Source: Phymatolithon calcareum
Taxonomy: Eukaryota > Rhodophyta > Florideophyceae > Hapalidiales
Direction: 5' to 3'
Assembly (NCBI GenBank): GCA_977006965.1
Contig: OZ345355.1
Coordinates: 2,976,001-3,040,000 of the forward strand
DNA: 64,000 bases
The notes beneath the pieces are model-generated. The model had not been told where the DNA came from and did not search any database. It worked only from the letters and a program-made list of their open reading frames with translations. Both the position numbers and the translations under genes were made by a program. Positions 9,930-20,428 of the stretch are shown here, in pieces (positions within the stretch are counted from its first letter, which is position 1; each line of letters begins with the position of its first letter).

Positions 9930-11555
9930 ATGGCCTTCTTGACGCCCCTTCCCGTCTTCGGGTTTAGTATCATGATATTCATTGCGATTAACGTGCTCTG
10001 GGTGTTCTTCGCCGAAGTCTTCGTGCGCATGGGCTTCGAATTGTATTTAACTCGTCAACTTCTGCTGGGCAGAGTATTGAGAATACAGGAGATGCCGTTG
10101 GGCCCGTTTTCATTTCATGCTTTCACGGACGGCACGAGGCGGATGGGGATCCAGATGTTGTTGCTCTTCATGCTATTCTTCGCTGCATCGCTTACCCTTG
10201 AGTTTGGCTTCGATGCGCATACATACTTCACGTATACCGTCAAGGCCACCAGCGTACTCGCTCTCAATCAGGCTAGTGGAACATTCAACGCGTTGCGGGA
10301 CCGCGGATTTCTTCTGGATAACACAGGATATTATATCGCGAATATGAATAGCTGTCTCGATCCAATGGAAGGTCATTTAGAACAGTACGAGTCAAACTCG
10401 TCGTCGTTGCCACTCACGAGGAGATACAGCGGTAACGTCGAGATTTACTTTCCCATCACGAGTCAAAGCACTGGGCAGCCGTACTGCAGTAATCGTGGCG
10501 CGAAAGTCAAGGGCGCCGTTGTGATGTTCGTGGGCATCAGCGCGGACAGGGACCTCGGTTTGAACGTGAAGCGCGAGGAGAACATCAATCCCCATTTCGT
10601 CAACCTGGAAAGGGACATTTTACAAACTCTTGCCGTGCGTCGCTCCGTGCCCGCATCTACTTCGACCTTTGTCGATGCTTCGCTCACCGTGCGAAACATC
10701 ACCGTCGCTCCAGGGATCGTGTGTAAAATGGGTCAAACGCAGCGCCTATTGTGCTTCATTGAACTACAACAGCCTTACAAGTTCAGAAAAGATGTTTTCA
10801 CACACGCACTTGTGCAGCAAAATTCGACGGACCCGAACAAATGGTTTGCGCACGCGCTTGTTCGGCAACCCGATTCCGTAGAGCAATTCGTGGACTACGG
10901 GTGGTACAAAACGTACGGATCACGCGTTCCATACCGTGTGGAACGTATGCCGATGGCGCTCTTCTACCTTGATGACGAAGGGTTGCCGTTAGGACCTTCG
11001 TTTTCCGTGTTGCATTCTGTGGGACACTTGCTCGGTGCCGGTCCGGCGTACAGATTCAGCGTTCGACGGAAATTTGGCTTGGCAGGTGAGGACAACAAAG
11101 TTCGGAAGGGCAAAACAACTGGGGCCACTATAAGCTTTGCAGGGTGCGCTGCGATGGGGGCACATGGTTTGCTGTTACTCATCGTAATTGCCAGGTTCTT
11201 GTTCGAGTTGAGGGCCCAGTTTGTGATTAGGCGGCAGCGCGAAGATGACCCTACCGCCGCTGAAGTGAAAGACTTGCCTTATCGGGCAGTGAAGGTGTCA
11301 CGGCGATGGTTGGAGCATCTGGTTGGAAGGTCAGAAGGGTCGTTTCATGTTGCCGGGGACGACGAAGTTCGACTTTTCGTTGCCGTCGTGGGGGATGATA
11401 TCGCCAAAGTTGAGCTTCTCGTCGAGGCGGATGCGGAAGAACTGATGCGTGCTCGGGGGCAAAATGCGTACACCAGCTTGTTGACTTTGTTTGGCGGATA
11501 CATATTTCAAGTATACCGTCAAGTCCACCAGCGTACTCGCTCTCAGTCAGGATGA
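9930..11555 (+). CDS. Membrane protein of the 533-aa family, chimeric 3' end (copy A)
   Basis: A 541-residue frame that follows the 533-aa family protein almost to its end. The last ~10 residues are replaced after the GCGG at 11494-11497, where the gene runs into the inside of a paralogue in another frame, adding about 18 foreign residues. It keeps the family layout: a hydrophobic segment at about residues 9-31, a second at 72-92, a large ectodomain-like region with four Cys and N-x-S/T sites, a third hydrophobic segment at about 398-427, and a polar tail. The altered C-terminus comes from the tandem duplication. The protein may still be made; its function is unknown. Confidence 0.75.
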   Translation: MAFLTPLPVFGFSIMIFIAINVLWVFFAEVFVRMGFELYLTRQLLLGRVLRIQEMPLGPFSFHAFTDGTRRMGIQMLLLFMLFFAASLTLEFGFDAHTYFTYTVKATSVLALNQASGTFNALRDRGFLLDNTGYYIANMNSCLDPMEGHLEQYESNSSSLPLTRRYSGNVEIYFPITSQSTGQPYCSNRGAKVKGAVVMFVGISADRDLGLNVKREENINPHFVNLERDILQTLAVRRSVPASTSTFVDASLTVRNITVAPGIVCKMGQTQRLLCFIELQQPYKFRKDVFTHALVQQNSTDPNKWFAHALVRQPDSVEQFVDYGWYKTYGSRVPYRVERMPMALFYLDDEGLPLGPSFSVLHSVGHLLGAGPAYRFSVRRKFGLAGEDNKVRKGKTTGATISFAGCAAMGAHGLLLLIVIARFLFELRAQFVIRRQREDDPTAAEVKDLPYRAVKVSRRWLEHLVGRSEGSFHVAGDDEVRLFVAVVGDDIAKVELLVEADAEELMRARGQNAYTSLLTLFGGYIFQVYRQVHQRTRSQSG

Positions 11556-11937
11556 TGGAACATTCAATGAGTTGCGGGACCGCGGATTTCTTCTGGAGAA
11601 CACAGGATATTATATCGCGAATATGAACAGCTGTCTCGATTCAATGAAAGGTCATTTAGAACAGTTCGAGTCAAACTCGTCGCCGTTGCCGCTCACTAGA
11701 AGATACAGCTGTGACTTCAAGATTTACTTTCCCGTCACGAAGCAAAGCACTGGGCAGCCGTTCTGTAGTAATCGCGGCGCTGAAGTCAATGGCGCCGTTG
11801 TGATGTTCATGGGCATGAGCGCGGATAGGGACCGCGGGCTGAACGTGAAGCGCGAGGAGAACACCAATCCCCGTTTCGTCAACCTAAGAAAGTTTCGCTT
11901 CCCGTGCAATTACCACGCAGAAGAAGAGTTTTGTTGA
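11498..11937 (+). pseudogene. 5'-less, 3'-truncated paralogue of the membrane protein
   Basis: This starts inside the gene at the equivalent of residue ~97 and has no start codon. It follows the family for ~130 residues, then switches to an unrelated tail ending EEEFC before the stop. The same tail ends the 219-aa gene at 55384-56043, so the 3' truncation is an older event shared by both. Its 5' part was lost at the duplication junction. Confidence 0.8.
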
Positions 11938-14103
11938 AGTTGTGTAGAATTGAGTTTGACGAGCCGGTAGATCATTTGATGAAGCAAATGATGTATTTCT
12001 GAAAGAAAATTTGACTATTCGAGAAAGAAGAAGCGAGAGTTTTTATTTATAGTTTTCCAACGCATCCGCAGACGCTTATTCGAAGAAGATGAAAAGTAGA
12101 ATTTATTTTAAGAGTTACCAGCTCATCTGCTGACGCTTGGGACCACTTTTTGGGTACCAAGATTGGTTCGATTCTGTCCGGTGAACAGTTTCTTATGGTT
12201 GGAGTTCCGCGGTTCGAATAGGGGAATCGAGTCTTACTCCTTTCTGAGAAGATAAGCCATTTTCCTGGCGAAAATCCTGATGAGGGCAAGCTCAAGCTGA
12301 GTGTACCTTACATGGCTTCTATATCGTACCAGAGACCACAGAAAAGTGTTGAAGTTCTGTTCAAGACAAGATGATCAGGGCGTCGAACACTGGGAGAAGA
12401 TGTGGAAGTAACAAAGCCTGTTCATGGGATAACGTTGTTCTTTTGAGTACAGCGTATGGATCAATTTATTCTTCACAGAGGGCTAGCCCAGGACAGCTTT
12501 CACGGATTATCAAAAAGAAACTTTCAAATACTTGTCCCTGAGCGCTGAGGGTGACTTCACCAATCACTAAACTCTATCTGTATCCCAGTTAGGGCTTTTC
12601 GCAGGTCTCCAGTGTTCGTATTCGATTTTCCCCCGGAACGAAAAAAACTCACTTGTTGAGATCTCGCTTTCTATCGGGCGAGTTGCACATACGTTGGCGA
12701 CTGACGAAATTGCATTCTTTCAGAGTAAAGTAGTGCAGTTACCGTCAAATGTTAGTATGTGCACCGCAATGAGAGAACCGAACGGGACAAGTGAAGGCCA
12801 AATGGCACGTAGGATTGGCCTACCACCGTGTTTTGAATGGTCTTCCGTATTTCGTATGAACTGTAATCATGCCGATAGCCCTTGCAAATACTCGCTGCTC
12901 ATACTTCCTCCGTGTTAAAACCCTTAGATGTCCTTGATAGTCTTGCACAATAATGCTGGAGATCTAAACTCTTTGTTGAAGAGTAGCTTACGTATTGATT
13001 TCCAGACTCGGATCGTGGAACCACCGCGTTTACTCCGGGTGGGATCGAATCGTATCTCGAGCGGCATTCAGAGAAGAAGGAATGCTTTCTTTATTACCTA
13101 GCAGATATAACGCCCTGCTGAAATCTACGTAGAAGATTATTCAGCAATAAAGTACTGCCTTGCGAGCCTCATCGGGGAGAAAGCCGTTTACATGCATACA
13201 TACATACATTTCCGGACTCTGAATTCTTCTCGAAGATGAGCACCATCGCCTTTTTCGTTCCCCGATCACTGCAGACCTTCGCGTTTTGGATTCTCCATAG
13301 AAGGTTCCAAATTCAGAAAATCTTGTAATCAGAGCACTCCAGTATATAATCTCTACAGCGACGTTCCGAAGAACAGCAAATATCTCGATCCTCGTCTCCA
13401 GCGGGTTGCATGCAACAGAACATGATTTACAAAGAGGAATGGAGGACCGAGCGAACTTTATATCCCACGCATTAGAGCCATTAGTAATAAAATGAAGTGC
13501 CCTCGGAGCGCACTTGACAAAAGGTGCCAACGATTAGGAAAACCGTGGTGAAATGGCAATTGCGCTCCGAAATCAACTAAACGGCTGTAATGTCATTGCT
13601 CTGAACAATGCGAAGAACAAAAGCAATATCATGTGGAATGAGCACTAAAAATCCGGTCACCGGTATTTGCACGTGATACCGCTGATCTCCTCATTCCTCC
13701 GGCGTCTCCCTCCATTCATTTTCGTTGACCAGTAGCTAAAACAGAACGGGAATTTATCAAGGGAGGAACCCAGCTATTAAAAGACATCTGATGCGACAAG
13801 TATTCATCAAGCATTTGGAGGTGCATGCTCCCAGCAAGGTCTTCGCAACTAAGAAGATGTCGGAATTTTCCTGACGGGCCCCAAATTTAGGGACAGAGGT
13901 TGCGGCAAATTCATTCAGCAAAGCAAAACCAGCTTGATCTCGGGGCTTCTCTACAGCAATCTGTCAATGGTGCGCAAAAGAGCAATGAATAGAAAGTCTT
14001 TTAAATTCGCTACTCTTGCGGTCTGGATGAGCTCACGAACGGTTGAATTTACAAATGTATACCACCGCGGGAATCGTATATCTGCTTGGGCCCGAATTTT
14101 CAC
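11938..14103. other. Spacer between the truncated paralogue and the 200-aa gene
   Basis: No gene is supported. The first kilobase matches 56044-57041, and the second matches 4985-6151 and 57042-58480. The longest open frames here (74 codons at 12694, 129 codons on the minus strand at 13530) are interrupted in at least one other copy. Confidence 0.55.
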
Positions 14104-14111
14104 TATAAATA
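14104..14111 (+). promoter_or_regulatory. TATA-like box of the 200-aa gene, copy B
   Basis: TATAAATA lies 74 bp before the ATG at 14178, identical in placement to copies A and C. Confidence 0.5.
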
Positions 14112-14177
14112 ATCCTTTCGCATTCACCTGTGACATTGTTGAACCAGCACCCAAGCCACCAACGTTTTCTCTCAAAG

Positions 14178-14780
14178 ATGGAACTTGAGAAGGCCGCAGT
14201 TCAGGTTCATTCTGCTGCGAACGAGCTGCTCAAGGAAGCCATTGCGTCATGCTCGCTTCTCAAAGTGACTAGAATGGCTTTCAATGCAACTGCCTTTATT
14301 GCAGCGGCAGAATCCAGCATCCAGAAGCTGCGTATGGAGGCCATGGCGTTGGAATTACTTACCTTAGCGTGGAGAGATGCGGCGAAGCGACTGCAAGACA
14401 CATACTACAACACCAGAGAGCTGCGAGACGAGTGGAAGACCGGAATGGATGAGGAGCCGATTCGAAAGGGTCATGACGATTCTCTGGAGTATCTCAGTCT
14501 ATCCAATTCTGCCGGAGAAAGTGTGCGCAATCAGATGCGGGCAACAAAGGCAGCGATGAGGGAAGTTTCGGCTTCTGTTCTTGTTACAGAGGCAGCTGTT
14601 ACCCGCGAAGTAGATGCGGCCGAAAGTAGGATTCAAGCGCTTACTCTTCAGCTGGAGCCGAAGAATGTTGACAAGTTCGGGGCTCGTGACGAAGAGTGGG
14701 ATGGTTATGTACACGGAAAGAAGCCTGATCGTATTTTGCTACCGCGCGCAAGCTCTGCGGTGGACGACGAGGAACTATAG
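14178..14780 (+). CDS. 200-aa helical protein, copy B, unknown family
   Basis: An intact 200-residue frame, nearly identical to copy A at 6226-6828, with replacements near the N-terminus (Ala to Glu at about residue 16 and Val to Phe at about residue 39). It has the same Ala/Glu/Leu-rich helical composition, acidic C-terminal DDEEL and upstream TATA-like box. It is followed after 3.1 kb by the complete 533-aa membrane protein gene. The constant pairing of these two genes in all three unit copies is compatible with a shared role, or with simple co-duplication. Family and function are not recognised. Confidence 0.7.
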   Translation: MELEKAAVQVHSAANELLKEAIASCSLLKVTRMAFNATAFIAAAESSIQKLRMEAMALELLTLAWRDAAKRLQDTYYNTRELRDEWKTGMDEEPIRKGHDDSLEYLSLSNSAGESVRNQMRATKAAMREVSASVLVTEAAVTREVDAAESRIQALTLQLEPKNVDKFGARDEEWDGYVHGKKPDRILLPRASSAVDDEEL

Positions 14781-17700
14781 ATGGAGTAAACACGCAGACC
14801 ACATTGTAAGGTCGGATCACTATCGTGTTAGAGTAGTGAGGTGTCTGGTTTTCAGCACAAACTGCGATCTTCAATTATAAAAGATTTTTGTGTGCTTCTT
14901 GTGTCCATTTCTTGTGGTAGCAGAACAATTCTGGAACTGTACGGTGACGAATACGGAAAGCGAGCACGGTGCTCAATATGCTTTCATTATTTACCACGTA
15001 CGGCAAGTTTTTTCTGTTCAATTGAAGTTTATTTAAAAGCCTCACAGTCATTCGAATATGAGGGCAAGGCAGATGTGTCAAGTGCTATGCTTTGCCAATT
15101 TCATCAAGGAAAAAGTCTTAAAGCTTATCCTTGACGCTATTTGAAATTGGCTTGGTACATACCCCCGAGTAGGGTGAGCCGATCATTCCGTTTGGACTGT
15201 GAATCATGTAAAGCTTACATAATCTGCGTCTTTCGCTAATAGGGCTACCCTTCGATACGCTAGCAGGTGATGCCTTCTTCCATTGTCTAGTTTTGTTGGG
15301 GAATCGGAGGCATAGCATGTACTTCTGATAACGGGAAGTCGCCAAGGATCTAGAGCATAGGAATTATACGTAATGCCTCGAAAAGTGATGTCTGTGAAAG
15401 GAGCTCTTGTTAGGAGAGAATTACGAATCAAGAACGTTTTGAGCAGCCAGATGACTTTACCGTAGAGATTATGCAAGAGCTGTCCCGTTACTCCAAGGTG
15501 AGGCTTTGGGAGCTCTCAAAAATAAAATCATCAAATACCCCCACTCAAAAAGTGTTCAGAGTTATGATCATCTCCGCCTGGCACGACCGATTTTAGCGTA
15601 TCCATGGTATCCAGTCTCCTAGAATCCTGCTAATCTTGAAAGCTGCGCAACGAAGGAAGAAATACGACTCATCAAGTGCTCAGTCCCATCGAACATATCC
15701 TGGTGGTCAATCGCCGACGAGGCCCAAGACAGATTCTAGATCCGAATTGACCAAACTTTTGAGGAATTTTGTCCTTTTTTGACGTTTTGTCCGGATCACA
15801 AATGATAATTTTGGTGTATTGATATGTGTTCTGAGTTCAGCAGCGTTCCGAAGGTCTACCTTTTTTATATAGAATGGAAGAAACTTGGACCTTCGAAGCG
15901 CTGCTAGCCCCATTAGGGGAAAAGGCAAATGAATGAAAAAATGCTTCGCTGAATTAACAATGGACGTCGTGGGAAAAGCTCAGTGTCACATGGCATCCAC
16001 TGGAGTACAGTAAAACGCGATCAATCCATTAATGAATGCCATTTCAGGAACTAAGGATGTCAGCACTGAAGTCGCACAAGATGTTAAAGTACCGCACTCT
16101 GCGATACTGTTTTCTAACAAAAAAAAGTGCCGTAATCGAACTGTAAGTACACTTAAAAATTTCACAAAATTTTGATAACGGCGTCAACTCCATAGCACTC
16201 GTTTCGCCAATAAAAAACCAGCTAGAAAAGGAAAACCAGCTAATGCTAAAGAACCAATTAACATTCTTTTTAAAGAGAGTGTAATTTTTTCATTTTTATT
16301 AAGGTGCCCGGTGCCTCCTTGAAGGAGTAAGTTGGCAACCTTCCAGTTAAGCATTCCGCCTTGAGCTACAGTACTGTATCTGTAATACGTGTATAAAATT
16401 TCCCACAATTTGAAAGTTGAGATGATTTCAAACTTCTGCCAACCTGATTCCTTCAATCCAAACCGCCTCCAAATCCCATTTCACCACTCGCCCACATTAT
16501 TCTTTGCCAACCTCGCCAGCGCTCCTTGTGCGAGAAGTGCAAGTGGCATGCTGAAAAATGCACGTCGGGCCTGTCCGTCCGTAATAATCGGATCAACCTG
16601 GTGTTTTCAGCAAGATATGAATGTTGGACGATATCGTAAGAATCAGTCGGCAATATCGCAAAATCCTCGCAAGGATCGGCTAGTGTGTTCCTGAGGCAGA
16701 CGGCAACAATGACATCTGTCTGCAAATCGTTCCATCGACTTCCACTCGAATTTCGACGCTGAGCCTCACCTCGTTTCGCCAGAGAAATGCTTCGGCGACG
16801 TCTCTACTTGAATGCGTTTGTCCAGGCTTTTCCCATTATGCCCTGGGTGACGTATCCTTCCGAACGCAAGGGTGCTGGCACTGTAATGTGCATGCTTTCT
16901 GATGTTCCGCTTGACCCTTGGCTAGTTTCACCGCCGCACGCGGGCTGTTGCCGAGGAAGAACGTCCTGATTGGATGTTCTTGCGTTTTCGCTGAACCGGC
17001 GCCATCTGCCATTCCTTCCCATTGATGAAGAAACTTGCCGCACGGGTGAATGTCGACGTGCGGAAACGATTTCTTCGGGTTGCTAATCATTCCTCCATGT
17101 GTGGACAAATTCTGAAGAAGAGATCACCTCTTGCTTTGAAGACACAACGCGCGCGAACTGTCACGTCCGTCCGGGCAGAAGTATCCCCGTGCTCTTCTGC
17201 AGACGTGCCGACCGATTGCTATTCGCCAGAAGACATCGTGTGCTGCGGAACGTGTAGGGATACTGAAGCTGCTTTGTGCACACATCTGTGTTTGGCTTCT
17301 GCTTCAAGTTGGCTTCATTTACTGGCACGCAATGCTGTGCTGATTCTGGGGCCATTGTTGTCATGTTGTAAGGACGGACATTTATTGACGGTAAGCTGTT
17401 GCCAGCAGCATGGAATGTACAGTGGACGAATGCGTCGAAAACAGGTTTCCGTTTTCTTCTCCAAGATGAAGAGGAATGGCGCACTCAATCTTGAGTATGA
17501 TACGACTCCATGGGGACAAATCTGCCAACATCTCCAACACCCCTGATCGTCTGCCCACAGCAGTATTTGCCGAGGTTGCAAGCGATATTTTCTACGCTTG
17601 GAGTATTCAGAAGCGCAGCATGTACTACACTGCAAAGGTGGGAGGGCTTTGGCTGTTGTTGATCCACAGGTTGCAATTCATTTGTTTAATGTCACTCGAT

Positions 17701-17822
17701 GATTTGTTTTCACGGACAGTAGCATTGTTACCAATTGTTTTTCGTCGAGAGAAGTAATTCATGGTCTAACGTATCGCGGCTCAACATTGCGTGCAAACTC
17801 GGTCTATGTCGCTGAACTCGTC
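14781..17822. other. Long spacer between the 200-aa and 533-aa genes, copy B
   Basis: Nearly identical to 6829-9873, including the short retroposed insert (here about 15388-15543). No gene is supported. Confidence 0.5.
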
Positions 17823-17830
17823 TATATTTA
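17823..17830 (+). promoter_or_regulatory. TATA-like box of the 533-aa gene, copy B
   Basis: TATATTTA lies 56 bp upstream of the ATG at 17879, conserved in copies A and C. Confidence 0.5.
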
Positions 17831-17878
17831 TACACATGGGTCACCCAGTTTCTAACAACCCATGCCGGCAACTTCGAA

Positions 17879-19480
17879 ATGGCCTTCTTGACGCCCCTTC
17901 CCGTCTTCGGGTTTAGTGGCATGATATTCATTGCGATTAACGTGCTCTGGGTGTTCTTCGCCGAAGTCTTCGTGCGCATGGGCTTCGAATTGTATTTAAC
18001 TCGTCAACTTCTGCTGGGCAGAGTATTGAGAATACAGGAGATGCCGTTGGGCCCGTTTTCATTTCATGCTTTCACGGACGGCACGAGGCGGATGGGGATC
18101 CAGATGTTGTTTCTCTTCATGCTATTCTTCGCTGCATCGCTTACCCTTGAGTTTGGCTTCGATGCGGATACATACTTCCAGTATACCGTCAAGGCCACCA
18201 GCGTACTCGCTCTCAATCAAACTGATGGAACATTCAACGCGCTGCGGGACCGCGGATTTCTTCTGGATAACACAGGATATTATATCGCGAACATGAACAG
18301 CTGTCTCGATCCAATGAAAGGTCATTTAGAACAGTACGAGTCAAACTCGTCGTCGTTGCCGCTCACTAGGATATACAGCAGTGACTTCAGGATTTACTTT
18401 CCCATCACGAGTCAAAGCACTGGGCAGCCGTACTGCAGTAATCGTGGTGCGAAAGTCAAGGGCGCCGTTGTGATGTTCGTGGGCATCAGCGCGGACAGGG
18501 ACCGCGGTTTGAACGTGAAGCGCGAGGAGAACATCAATCCCCATTTCGTCAACCTGGAAAGGGACATTTTACAAACTCTTGCCGTGCATCGCTCCGTGCC
18601 CGCATCTACTTCGACCTTTGTCGATGCTTCGCTCACTGTGCGAAACATCACCGTCGCTCCAGGGATCGTGTGTAAAATGGGTCAAACGCAGCGCCAATTG
18701 TGCTTCATTGAACTACAACAGCCTTACAAGTTCAGAAAAGATGTTTTCACACACGCACTTGTGCAGCAAAATTCGACGGACCCGAACAAATGGTTTGCGC
18801 ACGCGCTTGTTCGGCAACCCGATTCCGTAGAGCAATTCGTGGACTACGGGTGGTACAAAACGTACGGATCACGCGTTCCATACCGTGTGGAACGTATGCC
18901 GATGGCGCTCTTCTACCTTGATGACGAAGGGTTGCCGTTAGGACCTTCGTTTTCCGTGTTGCATTCTGTGGGACACTTGCTCGGTGCCGGTCCGGCGTAC
19001 AGATTCAGCGTTCGACGGAAATTTGGCTTGGCAGGTGAGGACAACAAAGTTCGGAAGGGCAAAACAACTGGGGCCACTATAAGCTTTGCAGGGTGCGCTG
19101 CGATGGGGGCACATGGTTTGCTGTTACTCATCGTAATTGCCAGGTTCTTGTTCGAGTTGAGGGCCCAGTTTGTGATTAGGCGGCAGCGCGAAGATGACCC
19201 TACCGCCGCTGAAGTGAAAGACTTGCCTTATCGGGCAGTGAAGGTGTCACGGCGATGGTTGGAGCATCTGGTTGGAAGGTCAGAAGGGTCGTTTCATGTT
19301 GCCGGGGACGACGAAGTTCGACTTTTCGTTGCCGTCGTGGGGGATGATATCGCCAAAGTTGAGCTTCTCGTCGAGGCGGATGCGGAAGAACTGATGCGTG
19401 CTCGGGGGCAAAATGCGTACACCAGCTTTTTGACTTTGTTTGGCGGTTTGTATACTTTGAACAATCGTCGAGGCTCGTAA
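17879..19480 (+). CDS. 533-aa multi-pass membrane protein, copy B, unknown family
   Basis: A complete 533-residue frame and the best reference copy of a family with five members in this window. The N-terminus is hydrophobic at about residues 9-31, too far in for a classic cleaved signal, so probably a membrane anchor. A second segment (MGIQMLFLFMLFFAASLTL) lies at about 72-92. A region of about 300 residues follows, with four Cys (in NSCLD, YCSNR, IVCKM, QLCFI) and sequons NSS, NIT and NST, as expected of an extracellular or lumenal domain. A third strong segment at about 398-427 precedes a polar tail of ~105 residues. The start ATG lies 56 bp after a TATA-like box. The family probably acts at the cell surface or an inner membrane. 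I recognise no known domain. Confidence 0.78.
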   Translation: MAFLTPLPVFGFSGMIFIAINVLWVFFAEVFVRMGFELYLTRQLLLGRVLRIQEMPLGPFSFHAFTDGTRRMGIQMLFLFMLFFAASLTLEFGFDADTYFQYTVKATSVLALNQTDGTFNALRDRGFLLDNTGYYIANMNSCLDPMKGHLEQYESNSSSLPLTRIYSSDFRIYFPITSQSTGQPYCSNRGAKVKGAVVMFVGISADRDRGLNVKREENINPHFVNLERDILQTLAVHRSVPASTSTFVDASLTVRNITVAPGIVCKMGQTQRQLCFIELQQPYKFRKDVFTHALVQQNSTDPNKWFAHALVRQPDSVEQFVDYGWYKTYGSRVPYRVERMPMALFYLDDEGLPLGPSFSVLHSVGHLLGAGPAYRFSVRRKFGLAGEDNKVRKGKTTGATISFAGCAAMGAHGLLLLIVIARFLFELRAQFVIRRQREDDPTAAEVKDLPYRAVKVSRRWLEHLVGRSEGSFHVAGDDEVRLFVAVVGDDIAKVELLVEADAEELMRARGQNAYTSFLTLFGGLYTLNNRRGS

Positions 19481-19768
19481 ATGATCGTCGAAAACTTTCT
19501 GCTTCTTTGTCGCCATAACTGAAGTTGTGGGGGAAGGCGCTCATCAATTCTTCATGCTGTAATATGCACGAGTCTGAAGAACCGCCCGTCTTTCTTTTGT
19601 TTGCCGCGATTGGTGCGCCTTCCCTCGTGTTTACTGACAGATTGGTAAACAAAATGTTGTGCATGTGTATACGCGTGGAGCGGAGGCTATCCGAAAAATG
19701 TACCGTCGGCTTGAGGGTGCTCCCCCTCGACAACAACTTCGTGGAACGCAATGCAAAATGCATCCGGA

Positions 19769-19891
19769 ATGAAAAACTATTGCTCATCCTGTCGAAACAA
19801 GCCCCGTAAAGGCTACTTCTATGGGAGTCCGACATTCCTGGATGATCTTGCAGAGGTTCTCGATATCGTGTTACGCCATGTCAGGACCTAA
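19769..19891 (+). CDS. Short conserved reading frame, possibly an F-box remnant (copy 1)
   Basis: A 40-residue frame starting MKNYCSSCR. A second copy at 45138-45335 keeps the same frame, and the two differ by an in-frame three-base indel (one versus two Glu codons), which hints at coding constraint. The segment FLDDLAEVLDIVLRHV resembles the start of an F-box. After the stop, another frame continues with LTELPQVAESC, which would fit the rest of an F-box after a frameshift. In this copy the upstream part is out of frame. It may be a relic of a larger gene. Confidence 0.3.
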   Translation: MKNYCSSCRNKPRKGYFYGSPTFLDDLAEVLDIVLRHVRT

Positions 19892-20428
19892 CAGAGCTGC
19901 CTCAAGTGGCAGAATCATGTTGCCGAATGTCCATGTCTCGAGTTGTGTAGAATGTGTTTCAGACTATTCTTAAAACCTGAAGCCAACTCGCTCTGCAGTA
20001 CTGTGCGAAAAGTCGGAAGTATGGACCGGTGCTAAAGCAAAAGGAAGAGAAAGATGTCAGAAACCGATACAGAATCTCCTTCATTGTGGCAAAAGATGAA
20101 CTGTTGTCGGAGACGAGACCAAGACAAGAAGAAGGATTTTAACGGAGTTCCAAATTGATCTCCAATTAGCTGTAGGCTTGTCAATGTTTTGCTGGGCACC
20201 CGTGCAGAGAAAAGGTGCGGCGTTTTTGACTAAAAAGGACGGGATACAAGAAACAATCCGGTAGTGGATTCAGACGTCTGATCCTTACAAACCAAGAGCC
20301 CTTACTTTCCACAGCGCATTTGGACTGAGACGAGGGCACTGCAGTACCCTGCGTGCGAAACGTTTCGCCGAAAAATTCCGGCAGATCCACGCCTGGCTGC
20401 AGAAGTCCGAAGTATCGGCACCCGGTGC
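19892..20428. other. Repeated flank downstream of the 533-aa gene
   Basis: Matches 45336-45888. It contains only a 34-codon frame (ATG about 20054), also present in the second copy, and no recognised gene. The last eight bases (20421-20428, CCCGGTGC) are the left target duplication of the hAT element. Confidence 0.55.

Larger units (their letters stand above)
4985..11497 (+). repeat. Host unit, tandem copy A
   Basis: This is the first of two nearly identical head-to-tail copies. Matching genes are offset by 7949-7952 bp (6226 versus 14178; 9930 versus 17879). The left part of the copy is cut off by the gypsy insertion at 4984. The right junction with copy B falls in the GCGG at 11494-11497. 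Confidence 0.9.
11498..19480 (+). repeat. Host unit, tandem copy B
   Basis: The second head-to-tail copy: truncated paralogue, ~2.2 kb spacer, 200-aa gene, ~3 kb spacer, 533-aa gene. It is nearly identical to copy A over the shared part, so the duplication is young. Confidence 0.88.

Noticed and set aside
12694-12918. 74-codon frame MATDEIAFFQ...
   Set aside because: Broken in the equivalent at about 56800-57020.
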